DNA from: Candidatus Methanoperedens sp.
Lineage (GTDB): Archaea > Halobacteriota > Methanosarcinia > Methanosarcinales > Methanoperedenaceae
NCBI GenBank assembly: GCA_026552835.1
Contig: JAPMTY010000027.1
Coordinates: 1 to 13,084 of the forward strand
Reading direction: 5' to 3'
DNA: 13,084 nucleotides
A program made the translations under genes and the position numbers. Shown in pieces: positions 5,892 through 12,670 of the stretch (positions are counted from its first letter, which is position 1; each line of letters opens with the position of its first letter). A model generated the notes under the pieces. It saw nothing but the letters and a program-made list of their open reading frames with translations. It made no database searches and was not told the DNA's origin.

Positions 5892-6022
5892 TATTTTAAA
5901 CTTTCTAGGGTCTTAAGCTCGTTATTTAATACCCTGCGCATTCGAATCAGGTTTAAAATATAAGCTATCAAAACAATCCATACGACGCCAAAAGCTGCAT
6001 CCAAATAACTCATGATAGCCAT
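5891..6022 (-). CDS. ccmD: CcmD-like small membrane protein (cytochrome c maturation)
   Basis: A 43-residue gene that is easily missed because of its length. The product starts MAIMSYLDAAFGVVWIVLIA, continues YILNLIRMRR, and ends in a charged tail with NNELKTLESLK. A short polar start with an aromatic-rich YL-x-AA-[FY]-G-V-x-W motif, one transmembrane helix (about 10-27), an arginine patch and a short helical tail make up the hallmark pattern of CcmD. CcmD is the small subunit that helps release holo-CcmE from the CcmABC heme exporter. The ATG at 6013 (giving 40 residues, MSYL) is an equally good start, and neither has a ribosome binding site. It overlaps the CoA-binding gene by one base and is divergent from ahbD, 53 bases away. 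No other ccm genes are in the window. The short length leaves some doubt. Confidence 0.72.
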   Translation of the reverse strand: MAIMSYLDAAFGVVWIVLIAYILNLIRMRRVLNNELKTLESLK

Positions 6023-6075
6023 TTTATTCGCTGATTACATAAAGGTTAAGGTAACAAAGGATAATCCGTGATTTA

Positions 6076-7140
6076 TTGATAGAACAAAAGGTAAAACCTC
6101 CAAGGCTTATTGCATGGGAGTTGACAAACGCCTGCAACCTTGCCTGCATACACTGCCGTGCGTCGGCTATTAAAGAGCCTGCGCCTGATGAATTATCCAC
6201 TGATGAGGCAAAACATTTTGTGGATGAACTGGTCGAGTACAAGCCCATCATAATCCTGACCGGGGGCGAGCCGCTTCTTCGCGCCGATGTTTATGATATT
6301 GCACGGTATGCCACGGGGCGCGGCCTGCGCGCGGTGCTTGCTACCAACGGGACTCTTCTAACAGCAGAGATAGCCAGGAAATTGAAAGAATCGGGCATAC
6401 AGCGGGTGAGCATCAGTATCGACGGCGCCACAAAAGAGACGCATGATACCTTCAGGGGAGAGCCCGGGGCATTTGAGGCAGCGCTTTGCGGGATTGATAT
6501 TTTAAAGAAAGAGGGCTTGAGTTTCCAGATAAACACCACAATAACGAAAAGGAACCGAGTTGAAATTCCGCGCATTTATGAACTTGCGCTTAAATTAAAA
6601 GCGTCTGCGCTTCATATATTCCTGCTTGTTCCTACTGGAAGGGGCGAGGAAATCGAATCCGAGGAAATCCCGCCTGAGGAATACGAGCGCGTGCTTAACT
6701 GGTTCTATGACAGGAGCAAGGACAAGAGGATTCAATTAAAAGCCACATGCGCCCCGCATTATTTCAGGATAATGCGACAGCGAGCAAAAGCGGAAGGAAT
6801 AAGGATTACACCCGAAACCCACGGGTTTGAAGCTATGACGAAAGGCTGCCTTGGCGGCTCAGCATTCTGTTTCGTTTCAAGCAAAGGCGATGTTTATCCG
6901 TGCGGGTACCTGCCCGCGCTTGCAGGCAATATCAGGCAGAAGCCTTTTAAGGCTATATGGGAGAAATCAAAAGTCTTCAACGACCTTCGCGACCCTGGAA
7001 AGCTCAAAGGCAAATGCGGGGACTGCGAGTACCGCACCGTGTGCGGCGGGTGCCGTGCGAGGGCGTATGCAGCAACCGGGGATTACCTGGATGAAGAGCC
7101 GTATTGCGTGTATGTGCCTGTGAAAACGGTGAAAGCATGA
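6076..7140 (+). CDS. ahbD: Heme b synthase AhbD, radical SAM with SPASM-type C-terminus
   Basis: A 354-residue radical SAM enzyme that converts Fe-coproporphyrin III to heme b by oxidative decarboxylation of two propionates, the last step of the siroheme-dependent route. [20 protein letters not shown] carries the cluster motif C20-x3-C24-x2-C27; GGEP is at 63-66, and ATNGTL and SIDGA follow. The C-terminal part has the auxiliary-cluster cysteines C258, C276 (KGDVYPCG), C314, C317, C323, C326 and C344. C225 lies in the [16 protein letters not shown] segment typical of AhbD. The start appears to be the TTG at 6076; no nearby in-frame ATG is available and the ribosome binding site is weak. The gene overlaps the downstream decarboxylase subunit through ATGA and is divergent from the CcmD-like gene. 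Family members with the same N-terminus include PqqE-like enzymes, but the context supports AhbD. Confidence 0.9.
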   Translation: MIEQKVKPPRLIAWELTNACNLACIHCRASAIKEPAPDELSTDEAKHFVDELVEYKPIIILTGGEPLLRADVYDIARYATGRGLRAVLATNGTLLTAEIARKLKESGIQRVSISIDGATKETHDTFRGEPGAFEAALCGIDILKKEGLSFQINTTITKRNRVEIPRIYELALKLKASALHIFLLVPTGRGEEIESEEIPPEEYERVLNWFYDRSKDKRIQLKATCAPHYFRIMRQRAKAEGIRITPETHGFEAMTKGCLGGSAFCFVSSKGDVYPCGYLPALAGNIRQKPFKAIWEKSKVFNDLRDPGKLKGKCGDCEYRTVCGGCRARAYAATGDYLDEEPYCVYVPVKTVKA

Positions 7141-7592
7141 TTTCCCTTGACGATGTTGATAAAAAGATTTTGAACGCTGTGCAGCTTGATTTCCCGCTTG
7201 AGCACAGGCCGTTTGAGGTACTTGGAAAAAGCCTGGGCTTAAAAGAGGAAGAAGTAATAAGGCGAATCAGTCGGCTTCAGTCAGAGGGGGCAATCAGGCG
7301 CATAGGTCCGATAATCAGCACCAAGAAAACTGGTGGGGTGAGCACACTTGTTGCTATGAAGGTGCCAGAGGTGCGTGTGGATGAGGTTGCAGGGATTATT
7401 AATGAATATGATGAGGTATCGCATAATTATTTGAGGCCTGCAAATTACAATATCTGGTTCACGCTTTCGGCTGAGAGTGAGGAGAGAATGCAGGAGATTC
7501 TGGGGGAGATTTCTGAGAAAACGGGGTGTGAGGTCATGAATTTGCCTACGAAGAGGCTGTTTAAGATTGGAGTGAAATTTAATATAAGGTAG
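7137..7592 (+). CDS. ahbA/ahbB: Siroheme decarboxylase subunit (AhbA or AhbB), Lrp/AsnC-like
   Basis: A 151-residue protein with an Lrp/AsnC layout: an N-terminal winged helix-turn-helix (about residues 5-58, with [38 protein letters not shown]) and a C-terminal ligand-binding domain (about 66-150). In AhbA/AhbB this scaffold is an enzyme that removes two acetate carboxyls from siroheme to give 12,18-didecarboxysiroheme. Family signatures are [PL]-x-x-RPF after the first helix and [16 protein letters not shown] (94-109), with H96 a likely heme-contacting residue. The ATG at 7137 sits in an ATGA overlap with ahbD, so it is translationally coupled; starts further upstream inside ahbD are not needed. 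The second subunit is encoded at 11568-12026. I cannot decide from memory which is alpha and which is beta. Confidence 0.88.
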   Translation: MISLDDVDKKILNAVQLDFPLEHRPFEVLGKSLGLKEEEVIRRISRLQSEGAIRRIGPIISTKKTGGVSTLVAMKVPEVRVDEVAGIINEYDEVSHNYLRPANYNIWFTLSAESEERMQEILGEISEKTGCEVMNLPTKRLFKIGVKFNIR

Positions 7593-7617
7593 ATAAATTC
7601 TGTTTGAAAGGTTAGGA

Positions 7618-8277
7618 ATGAGCAACAGAAGAACAGTATTCATAGGCGTTGACCTTGGAACCAGCATGCTCCGAAAAAGCACAGGTCTTGCTTACCTTAT
7701 TGAAAAAAACGACAAACCTCTGATAGAAGCTCTACCTGAGCGTATTTTCTCAGACAATAAGAATATCCACGATTACTTAACAGGTCTATCTGAAAATTCA
7801 GGTTCAAGCATTATCGGTATCGATGCGCCTCTTTCAAGACCTGAGCACGGTACGATGAGGGAATGCGAAAGACGGCTTCGCAAACACGGAATCCCATGCT
7901 ACCCTTCAGGCGCGCAATGGGTAAGCAGATGGGTAGATAAGGGGATTGAACTTAAGGCATGGGCCGAAGCCGAACTTGATGCAAGGGTAATAGAAGTTTA
8001 CCCCTATGCAGCCAGGAGAATCCTCCATATTGGCATCGATGAGAAGAAAAAATCAAAAGAAGGCAGGAAGGTAATCCAGGATGCACTCTCAGGTTTTATA
8101 GCCGGGCTGGATGAAATTACGGGTGACAGGCTTTTGTCAGATGATGAACTGGATGCCATACTTTCCGCATACGTCGCCTACTGCGAAGGTAATGGCATTG
8201 CTTCTAAAATAGACGGCGGGGACGGCGTAATCTACGTGCCAATGAAACGGCGCAACCATACGATAAATGAATATTAG
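7618..8277 (+). CDS. DUF429 family protein (RNase H-like fold predicted nuclease)
   Basis: A 219-residue protein of the DUF429 (COG2410) family. Motifs in order are IGVDLGT near residue 9, with an acidic residue where RNase H-like enzymes have their first carboxylate; IGIDAPLSRP (about 66-75); MRECERRLRKHGIPCYPSG (about 80-98); VIEVYPYAARR; and DDELDAILSAYVAYCEGNG near the C-terminus. The three acidic positions (GVD, GID, DELDA) fit a metal-dependent active site of the RNase H-like superfamily. No substrate is known. A GGTTAGGA stretch before the ATG at 7618 may act as a ribosome binding site. The gene follows the decarboxylase subunit by 25 bases and may ride on its transcript. Its end overlaps convergent mobB by four bases. 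Confidence 0.85.
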   Translation: MSNRRTVFIGVDLGTSMLRKSTGLAYLIEKNDKPLIEALPERIFSDNKNIHDYLTGLSENSGSSIIGIDAPLSRPEHGTMRECERRLRKHGIPCYPSGAQWVSRWVDKGIELKAWAEAELDARVIEVYPYAARRILHIGIDEKKKSKEGRKVIQDALSGFIAGLDEITGDRLLSDDELDAILSAYVAYCEGNGIASKIDGGDGVIYVPMKRRNHTINEY

Positions 8278-8750
8278 CTAATATTTGAACTATCAAGAAA
8301 CCCAATTATTTTATTCACTATTGTTCCGATATCATGAAGCCCGGATTTACCCACAATCGCTATCACAAGGCAGTCTCTTTTGAAAATAGAAGCCTCCTCA
8401 TCACTATCAGCAACGATGATGCGGGGCTTGTCGGATAACGTAAAACCATCGGCAAGCACGATATCGCTATCAGAAAAATATTTATCACAAATCTCATCAA
8501 TTTCCATCCCTTTTCTAACCTTTTTAATTAAAGCAAATTTCACAGATGAGGATACTGCGACCGTATCGGCGCCTGCTTTTGCATATTTCCAGCTATCTTT
8601 ACCCTCGATATCCATTTCAAAATCGCCATGTTTATGATATTTTATAGCGCCGACCCGGAGACCGCGCTTATTCAGTTCTTTTATCAAGTCCTCCATCAAT
8701 TTCGTTTTATCGCTTTTGCTTTTCCCCACAATGCAAATGACAGGAATCAC
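8274..8750 (-). CDS. mobB: Molybdopterin-guanine dinucleotide biosynthesis protein MobB
   Basis: A 158-residue GTP-binding protein that assists MobA in attaching GMP to molybdopterin. It begins IPVICIVGKSKSDKTKLMEDLIKELNKRGL, with the P-loop at residues 9-16. It is followed by VGAIKYHKH (33-41, the conserved family strand), D-x-EGKDSWKYAKAGAD (about 47-60), a DIVLADGF Walker-B-like strand and KPRIIV. In the P-loop, the glycine expected before the final lysine is D14 (GKSKSDKT rather than GxxxxGKT), which is atypical and could weaken nucleotide binding. The start is GTG at 8750, overlapping the fdhD stop in GTGA. As the last gene of radC-mobA-fdhD-mobB, it is probably translationally coupled to fdhD. 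Confidence 0.88.
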   Translation of the reverse strand: MIPVICIVGKSKSDKTKLMEDLIKELNKRGLRVGAIKYHKHGDFEMDIEGKDSWKYAKAGADTVAVSSSVKFALIKKVRKGMEIDEICDKYFSDSDIVLADGFTLSDKPRIIVADSDEEASIFKRDCLVIAIVGKSGLHDIGTIVNKIIGFLDSSNIS

Positions 8751-9514
8751 TTGAGCCTCTCAGGATGCGCAAAGACAGACATTTTATCATGCGACACAAA
8801 ACAAACAAGGCAAACCCCACTTTTTAGTGCGGCATCAATACCGGTATTAAGCGGCGCGGTTTTCGTTGCTACAAGAGGTATTCCGGCGCGGGCGGCTTTC
8901 AATACCATGCCGGCTGATTGTCGTCCCGTAGATAAAATAAAATGCCTGCTTACATCAATTCCCAGAAGACAGGCGCGCCCTACAACCTTATCAAAAGCAT
9001 TATGTCTTCCAACGTCGATCGCTTTTGCCACGCATTCACCCCCCGTATTAACAAGGCATGCCGCATGCGTACCGCGCGTACTTGTATATACTTCCGATTC
9101 AAGGAACACAAGGCCCTTTTTAATAGTCTCCGGGCTGAAAACACTATCCGAGTTTACCGATACCGATTCGTTTTCTTCCCACCTGACACCCACGCATCCG
9201 GAAGAGCGCAATTCACGCCAGAGTTCAAGATGCTCGGTGGGTTCTACCTCGATATGTATCGTGTTCCCATCGATATGGATGCCCTGAATATCATCCGGAG
9301 CTTTCACAATCCCCTCGCAGATAAGATAGCCGTAAGCAAGCTCTTTTTGCATTTCAGGTGTGGCAAGTATTGATGCAATATGGGCATCGTTTACAAACAA
9401 CTCAATACTATCTTCAACTGCCACCACATAATTTTTTTCATGTGATGAATCGCCGGTTAGCTCTTGAGCATTATATTTTTTAGAATACATATTAAAATGG
9501 TTAAAATTTTGCAT
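8747..9514 (-). CDS. fdhD: Formate dehydrogenase accessory sulfurtransferase FdhD
   Basis: A 255-residue FdhD, which transfers sulfur from a cysteine desulfurase to the bis-MGD cofactor of formate dehydrogenase-type enzymes. Conserved blocks are PEMQKELAYGYLICEGIV (53-70), RSSGCVGV (103-110), RGTHAACL (147-154), DVGRHNAFDKVVG (167-179), LSTGRQSAGMVLKAARAGIP (194-213) and APLNTGI (220-226). The E. coli enzyme has a CxxC at the sulfur-carrying loop; here only C107 is present and the second position is V110. The start is either ATG 9514, overlapping the mobA stop by 14 bases, or ATG 9490 (MYSKKYNAQ), which would leave a 10-base gap; I could not decide. A bis-MGD molybdo- or tungstoenzyme must exist elsewhere in the genome. 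Confidence 0.93.
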   Translation of the reverse strand: MQNFNHFNMYSKKYNAQELTGDSSHEKNYVVAVEDSIELFVNDAHIASILATPEMQKELAYGYLICEGIVKAPDDIQGIHIDGNTIHIEVEPTEHLELWRELRSSGCVGVRWEENESVSVNSDSVFSPETIKKGLVFLESEVYTSTRGTHAACLVNTGGECVAKAIDVGRHNAFDKVVGRACLLGIDVSRHFILSTGRQSAGMVLKAARAGIPLVATKTAPLNTGIDAALKSGVCLVCFVSHDKMSVFAHPERLK

Positions 9515-10112
9515 TTTTGATTATCTTCTGCATATCTTCAGGTGTATTGATATTCATAAACGTTTTTAAATCAGGGTCAAGTTTCTTAATCTCCTCGATT
9601 CCCACATAGTTGACTTTTAATTTAAAAACAGGAGCAAGAATAATGGTTTCACCACTTTCGATTGCTTTTTTCGTTTCAAGTATCATTGGCTTACACCTGT
9701 AAACAGCATGCAAGGGCTCAAGAAAACCGTCCTCCCATCGCGGGATTGCCGCATCATGGAATTCACTTTTCTGGAAAAGCATCTTAACCACCTTATCGTT
9801 TATAAAAGGCATGTCGCATGCAGCAATAAAGCAGAATTCATCCCTGGAGAGAAGAAGCCCCGAAAGTATGCCTGCAAGCGGTCCTGTGTTTTTATGCATA
9901 TCATATGCAAAAGAAAATCCCGGGAACCGGGATTCCAGCAATTCGCCCTGTGCCCTGTCACGAACAGAAATGATGAGGTTATCGACCACTTTTTCGAGGC
10001 TTTCGATAACGTAAGCCAGAAGAGGTTTGCCATTAATATCCATGAGGGCTTTTTCTCGATAACCCAGCCGGCTTCCCCTTCCCCCTGCAAGGATAAGCGC
10101 AGAATTAGACAT
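9501..10112 (-). CDS. mobA: Molybdenum cofactor guanylyltransferase MobA
   Basis: A 203-residue nucleotidyltransferase that joins GMP from GTP to molybdopterin, giving MGD. The N-terminal signature ALILAGGRGSRLG (residues 5-17), the lysine in EKALMDINGKPLL (K21, K29), the NTGPLAGILSGL block (about 75-86) and the metal-binding ACDMPF strand (99-104) are all present. EPLHAVYR (about 132-139) and the C-terminal FMNINTPEDM complete the family pattern. The ATG at 10112 is preceded by GGAG in the 12-base gap after the radC stop. The gene lies in the radC-mobA-fdhD-mobB operon. A related nucleotidyltransferase family is CofC/FbiD, but the adjacent mobB and fdhD support MobA. Confidence 0.93.
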   Translation of the reverse strand: MSNSALILAGGRGSRLGYREKALMDINGKPLLAYVIESLEKVVDNLIISVRDRAQGELLESRFPGFSFAYDMHKNTGPLAGILSGLLLSRDEFCFIAACDMPFINDKVVKMLFQKSEFHDAAIPRWEDGFLEPLHAVYRCKPMILETKKAIESGETIILAPVFKLKVNYVGIEEIKKLDPDLKTFMNINTPEDMQKIIKNAKF

Positions 10113-10124
10113 GAAGCTCCAAAA

Positions 10125-10811
10125 TCAGATGTGCCCTGCTTCTTTCATGCTAAAATGTCGGCCGTCGCCGATAATTACATGGTCAAGGACAGTTATTCCC
10201 ATTATGCTTCCGGTTTCCACTAATTTTTTGGTTATTTCAATATCTTCCCTGCTTGGCGTTGGGTCGCCTGAGGGATGATTATGAGCCACGATTATATGCG
10301 CTGCGGATTCGGCAAGCGCAATCTTAAACACCTCCCTCGGATGCACAACATTGGCATTCAGGGAACCAATCGAGATGGTTTCTTCTTTTAGTACCTGGTT
10401 CTTGGTATCAAGGCAGAGTTCGATAAACATTTCTTTTTTCTCTTCACGCAATCTCGGGTATATCAGCCTGTAAACGTCTTCAGGCGAGTTTATTTTCGGT
10501 TTTTCCTCTTCTTTGTGGGATTCAAGCCTTCGCGCAATCTCAAAACATGCTGAAATCTGCGCAGCTTTGCTTTCTTTTATACCGTGCACTTTCATCAACT
10601 GGGTAAGGTTAATCCGGGATAGTTGTTTGAAATTATACTGGTTTAATATCCTGTGGGACATGTTTAACACATTCTCCTTTTTTGAACCTGTCCTCAGAAT
10701 GATTGCCAGGAGTTCCGAATCGCTCAATGATGCAGGTCCTTTCTTTATCAGTCTTTCGCGCGGCCTATCCTCTTTTTGCATATCAAGGATTCTGATTTTA
10801 TTTTCCTGCAT
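10125..10811 (-). CDS. radC: RadC-family JAMM/MPN protein (UPF0758)
   Basis: A 228-residue RadC. The N-terminal helical part has the family signature RPRERLIKKGPASLSDSELL, followed by AIILRTG and a helix-hairpin-helix-like VHGIKESKAAQI (about 75-86). The C-terminal JAMM metalloprotease-like domain has ELCLDTKN, the ISIGSLNANVVHPREVF signature and AHNHPSGDPTPSRED, giving the zinc ligands H177, H179 and D190 when counted from ATG 10811. The ATG at 10811 is chosen because GGAGG lies four bases before it; a longer frame back to 10886 adds a hydrophobic, non-family extension. The family is widespread in bacteria and often called a DNA repair protein, though the role in repair is disputed. It is less common in archaea, so transfer from bacteria is plausible. 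It is the first gene of the mobA-fdhD-mobB operon. Confidence 0.92.
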   Translation of the reverse strand: MQENKIRILDMQKEDRPRERLIKKGPASLSDSELLAIILRTGSKKENVLNMSHRILNQYNFKQLSRINLTQLMKVHGIKESKAAQISACFEIARRLESHKEEEKPKINSPEDVYRLIYPRLREEKKEMFIELCLDTKNQVLKEETISIGSLNANVVHPREVFKIALAESAAHIIVAHNHPSGDPTPSREDIEITKKLVETGSIMGITVLDHVIIGDGRHFSMKEAGHI

Positions 10812-10914
10812 GAATCCTCCAATAATTTTTATAGACATAAAATCTTCTAAAATAATTGAAACAAACACAAAAACTATTATGGGCAATTAGCCTATATTGA
10901 TATGAGGTTCTTTT

Positions 10915-11073
10915 ATGGAAGATGCGGATATTGTTTTAGAAGTAGACGGGAAGGATATCCCGATGAACGGCTTTGTAAAGAAAATCCTGTTCGGAATGGT
11001 CAAAGGTTCTATTGAAGCACTCCGTGATGTTGGAAGCGACTGGAAAAGTGTCAACATTAATCTAAAGAGATAA
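10915..11073 (+). CDS. Conserved-looking 52-residue archaeal protein
   Basis: A short gene whose product is MEDADIVLEVDGKDIPMNGF, then VKKILFGMVKGSIEALRDVG, then SDWKSVNINLKR. The pattern of a strand, a VDGK-[DE]-IP-[ML]-N-x-FV turn, an amphipathic helix and a final basic strand resembles small proteins I remember from methanogens and related archaea, whose function is unknown. A GAGGT ribosome binding site at 10904-10908, six bases before the ATG, supports the start. There is no membrane helix and no cysteine. The gene is divergent from radC (103 bases between starts) and is followed by a T-rich stretch. The ribosome binding site, uninterrupted frame and sequence pattern make a real gene likely despite the length. 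Confidence 0.68.
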   Translation: MEDADIVLEVDGKDIPMNGFVKKILFGMVKGSIEALRDVGSDWKSVNINLKR

Positions 11074-11083
11074 TTATTTTTTC
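11074..11083 (+). terminator. T-rich putative archaeal terminator after the 52-residue gene
   Basis: ATTATTTTTT with a run of six T follows the TAA at 11071-11073 directly. Archaeal RNA polymerase terminates at such T-rich tracts without a hairpin. The next gene is convergent. Confidence 0.35.
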
Positions 11084-11104
11084 ATGCTGGAACTGAAAAA
11101 ATCA

Positions 11105-11434
11105 CTATTTTACATTTCGTATGCTTCTGAAAAGTTTATACACAAAAGTTATCAATACCAGAACCAAAATCAATCCGAAAAACCTCTGGATATCTTCGAT
11201 TAAAGGATAATCCTCGAATGAATAGAAATGCGGAACAAAAATCAATGATACGTGTAAGACCAGGATAAAAGCAAAAACTGCCAGCAATAAAAATGCTTTT
11301 CTTAATTCGTCATATTTCAAAAAAATCCTGGATCTAATAACATCGGGGTCTTTTTTATAAAGATATACAACTATGTATATTAATAAAAAGAAAGTAATTA
11401 TGGCCAGAGGGATAACTACTACTTCATCAATCAT
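11105..11434 (-). CDS. Small membrane protein with three transmembrane helices
   Basis: A 109-residue protein from ATG 11434, or 118 from ATG 11461. Hydrophobic helices are at about residues 5-26 (VVVIPLAIITFFLLIYIVVY), 46-68 (FLLLAVFAFILVLHVSLIFV) and 82-102 (FFGLILVLVLITFVYKLF). The first two are separated by a charged loop (KKDPDVIRSRIFLKYDELRK), and the C-terminus is basic. No known family or motif was recognised. The shorter start is preferred because a TATA-like ATATGATATATC (minus strand, plus 11453-11464) lies about 25 bases before it and contains the upstream ATG itself; a leaderless transcript would then begin at the ATG at 11434. It is divergent from the second siroheme decarboxylase subunit gene. 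Confidence 0.68.
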   Translation of the reverse strand: MIDEVVVIPLAIITFFLLIYIVVYLYKKDPDVIRSRIFLKYDELRKAFLLLAVFAFILVLHVSLIFVPHFYSFEDYPLIEDIQRFFGLILVLVLITFVYKLFRSIRNVK

Positions 11435-11452
11435 TTCCAGGGCGTTTTTGAG

Positions 11453-11464
11453 ATATATCATATT
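11453..11464 (-). promoter_or_regulatory. TATA box for the three-helix membrane protein
   Basis: The minus strand reads ATATGATATATC. It is centred about 25 bases before ATG 11434, and there is no clear ribosome binding site. Confidence 0.35.
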
Positions 11465-11567
11465 AATTTATTTAGGAATATCCAATATCGCTTGTTCCTT
11501 CCTACCAAACATACCGAACCTATTAAGTAATAATATGCGCATTGGTCAAATAAATTTATCGGCTAAC

Positions 11568-12026
11568 ATGGACGAAATTGATAAAAAATTATTAAAATCA
11601 ACGCAGGATGGGATACCAATAGTATCCGAACCGTTCAAACAAATCGCCAAAGAACTGTCGCTCCCCGAAGAGGAGGTTCTGAGGAGGCTGGATAACCTTT
11701 TAAAAGACGGGGTCATACGGCGTTTTGGCGCCTCTATCGGTCACAGGGCTATCGGGATAACAGCAAATGCAATGTGTACATGGAATGTCCCGGATGAGAA
11801 AGTGGAAACGGTAGGAGCTATAATGGCCGGTTTTCCTGAAGTGACCCATTGTTATGAACGCCCGCGCTTTCCTGACTGGAGATACAACCTTTTTACCATG
11901 ATACATGCCTATTCGCGCGAGGAATGCGAAAAAATAGCAAGAGAGATATCCATTGCTACAGGCATTAAAGATTACAGCATTCTTTTCAGCGAACGGGAAT
12001 TTAAGAAAACCGGTGTGAGGCTATGA
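11568..12026 (+). CDS. ahbA/ahbB: Siroheme decarboxylase subunit (AhbA or AhbB), Lrp/AsnC-like, second copy
   Basis: A 152-residue protein with the same layout as the product of 7137-7592 but clearly divergent. MDEIDKKLLKSTQDGIPIVS opens a winged helix-turn-helix (about 1-55, with VLRRLDNLLKDGVIRRFGAS), followed by a C-terminal domain with HRAIGITANAMCTWNVPDE (59-77), VTHCYERPRFPDWRYNLFTM (92-111) and a final SILFSEREFKK. The HCYERP-x-x-P-x-W-x-YNLFTMIH signature is typical of the siroheme decarboxylase partner subunit; H59 and H94 are candidate heme contacts. The start is ATG 11568, which puts DEIDKKLL at the N-terminus as in Lrp relatives; the frame runs open further back, through the divergent membrane gene, without family similarity. 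The gene is coupled by ATGA to the precorrin-2 dehydrogenase gene. Confidence 0.9.
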   Translation: MDEIDKKLLKSTQDGIPIVSEPFKQIAKELSLPEEEVLRRLDNLLKDGVIRRFGASIGHRAIGITANAMCTWNVPDEKVETVGAIMAGFPEVTHCYERPRFPDWRYNLFTMIHAYSREECEKIAREISIATGIKDYSILFSEREFKKTGVRL

Positions 12027-12670
12027 AAGATTTTTTACCGCTGATGCTTGATTTGAGCGGAAAAGAAGTTGTAATTTTCGGAGGGGGTGATGTTGGTGAG
12101 CGAAAAGCAGCGCTTTTTTGTGAGCATGCACACGTAATTGTCGTGAGCAGGGAGTTCACACCCCGCCTGAAGGAACTTTGCGAAAAAGGAAAAATAAACC
12201 TGATAATGGCTGACCTTTCTGAACCGGGAATATCAGGATATCTTAAAAATGCATTTATTGTTATTCCTGCTACAAACGATGCTGTTTTGAATGAAAAGAT
12301 AGCAGAGCTTGCACATGAAAGCGGGATACTTATTGACCGTGTGGACGGCCTCGGGGATATCATCGTCCCTTCAGTAATAAAGCGGGGCGATATAGTAATC
12401 GGGATATCAACTCATGGACAGAGCCCTGCGCTTTCAAAGTATATTCGTGAAAGGATTGAAGAGGTCATAACACCCGGATTTGGAGGGATGTCAAGGCTTC
12501 AGAACGAGATTCGCGAATTACTAAAAACACGAGTGGAAGACCAGAAAAAACGGAAAAATATTTTATGGGAAATCATCAATGATATTGAAATTTGGAAGGC
12601 TCTTAGCGAATCTTATGACAAAGCATATATGTTAGCTTTAAAACATATAGACAGGAACATTAATGACTGA
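12023..12670 (+). CDS. sirC: Precorrin-2 dehydrogenase (SirC/Met8-like)
   Basis: A 215-residue Met8/CysG-N family enzyme that oxidises precorrin-2 to sirohydrochlorin with NAD; some relatives also insert iron to give siroheme. LPLMLDLSGKEVVIFGGGDV (residues 5-24) with GERKA is the dinucleotide-binding beta-alpha-beta, followed by VIVVSREFTP (38-47) and FIVIPATND. The C-terminal half has DIIVPSVIKRGDIVIGISTH and GQSPALSKYIRERIEEVI, the dimerisation/active-site region of Met8. An extra helical tail follows. The gene lies between the decarboxylase subunit (ATGA overlap) and hemA (8-base overlap), so the three form one translationally coupled operon. The product supplies the siroheme route used by AhbA/B and AhbD. 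I cannot tell whether it also chelates iron. Confidence 0.92.
   Translation: MKDFLPLMLDLSGKEVVIFGGGDVGERKAALFCEHAHVIVVSREFTPRLKELCEKGKINLIMADLSEPGISGYLKNAFIVIPATNDAVLNEKIAELAHESGILIDRVDGLGDIIVPSVIKRGDIVIGISTHGQSPALSKYIRERIEEVITPGFGGMSRLQNEIRELLKTRVEDQKKRKNILWEIINDIEIWKALSESYDKAYMLALKHIDRNIND

Noticed and set aside
7104..7136. Upstream start for the first siroheme decarboxylase subunit inside ahbD
   Set aside because: ATG 7137 in the ATGA overlap gives the normal N-terminus ([11 protein letters not shown]); the extra residues are the ahbD tail read in another frame.
8628..9373. Plus-strand open frames opposite mobB and fdhD (8628-9287, 8942-9373)
   Set aside because: Both are antisense to conserved blocks of MobB and FdhD and have no family features.
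9708..10223. Plus-strand open frame opposite mobA and the end of radC
   Set aside because: It crosses two conserved genes and is low-complexity in character; a shadow.
11373..11567. N-terminal extension of the second siroheme decarboxylase subunit
   Set aside because: The frame stays open upstream, but it runs through the divergent membrane gene and its promoter, and the extension has no similarity to Lrp-like proteins. ATG 11568 gives the normal length.
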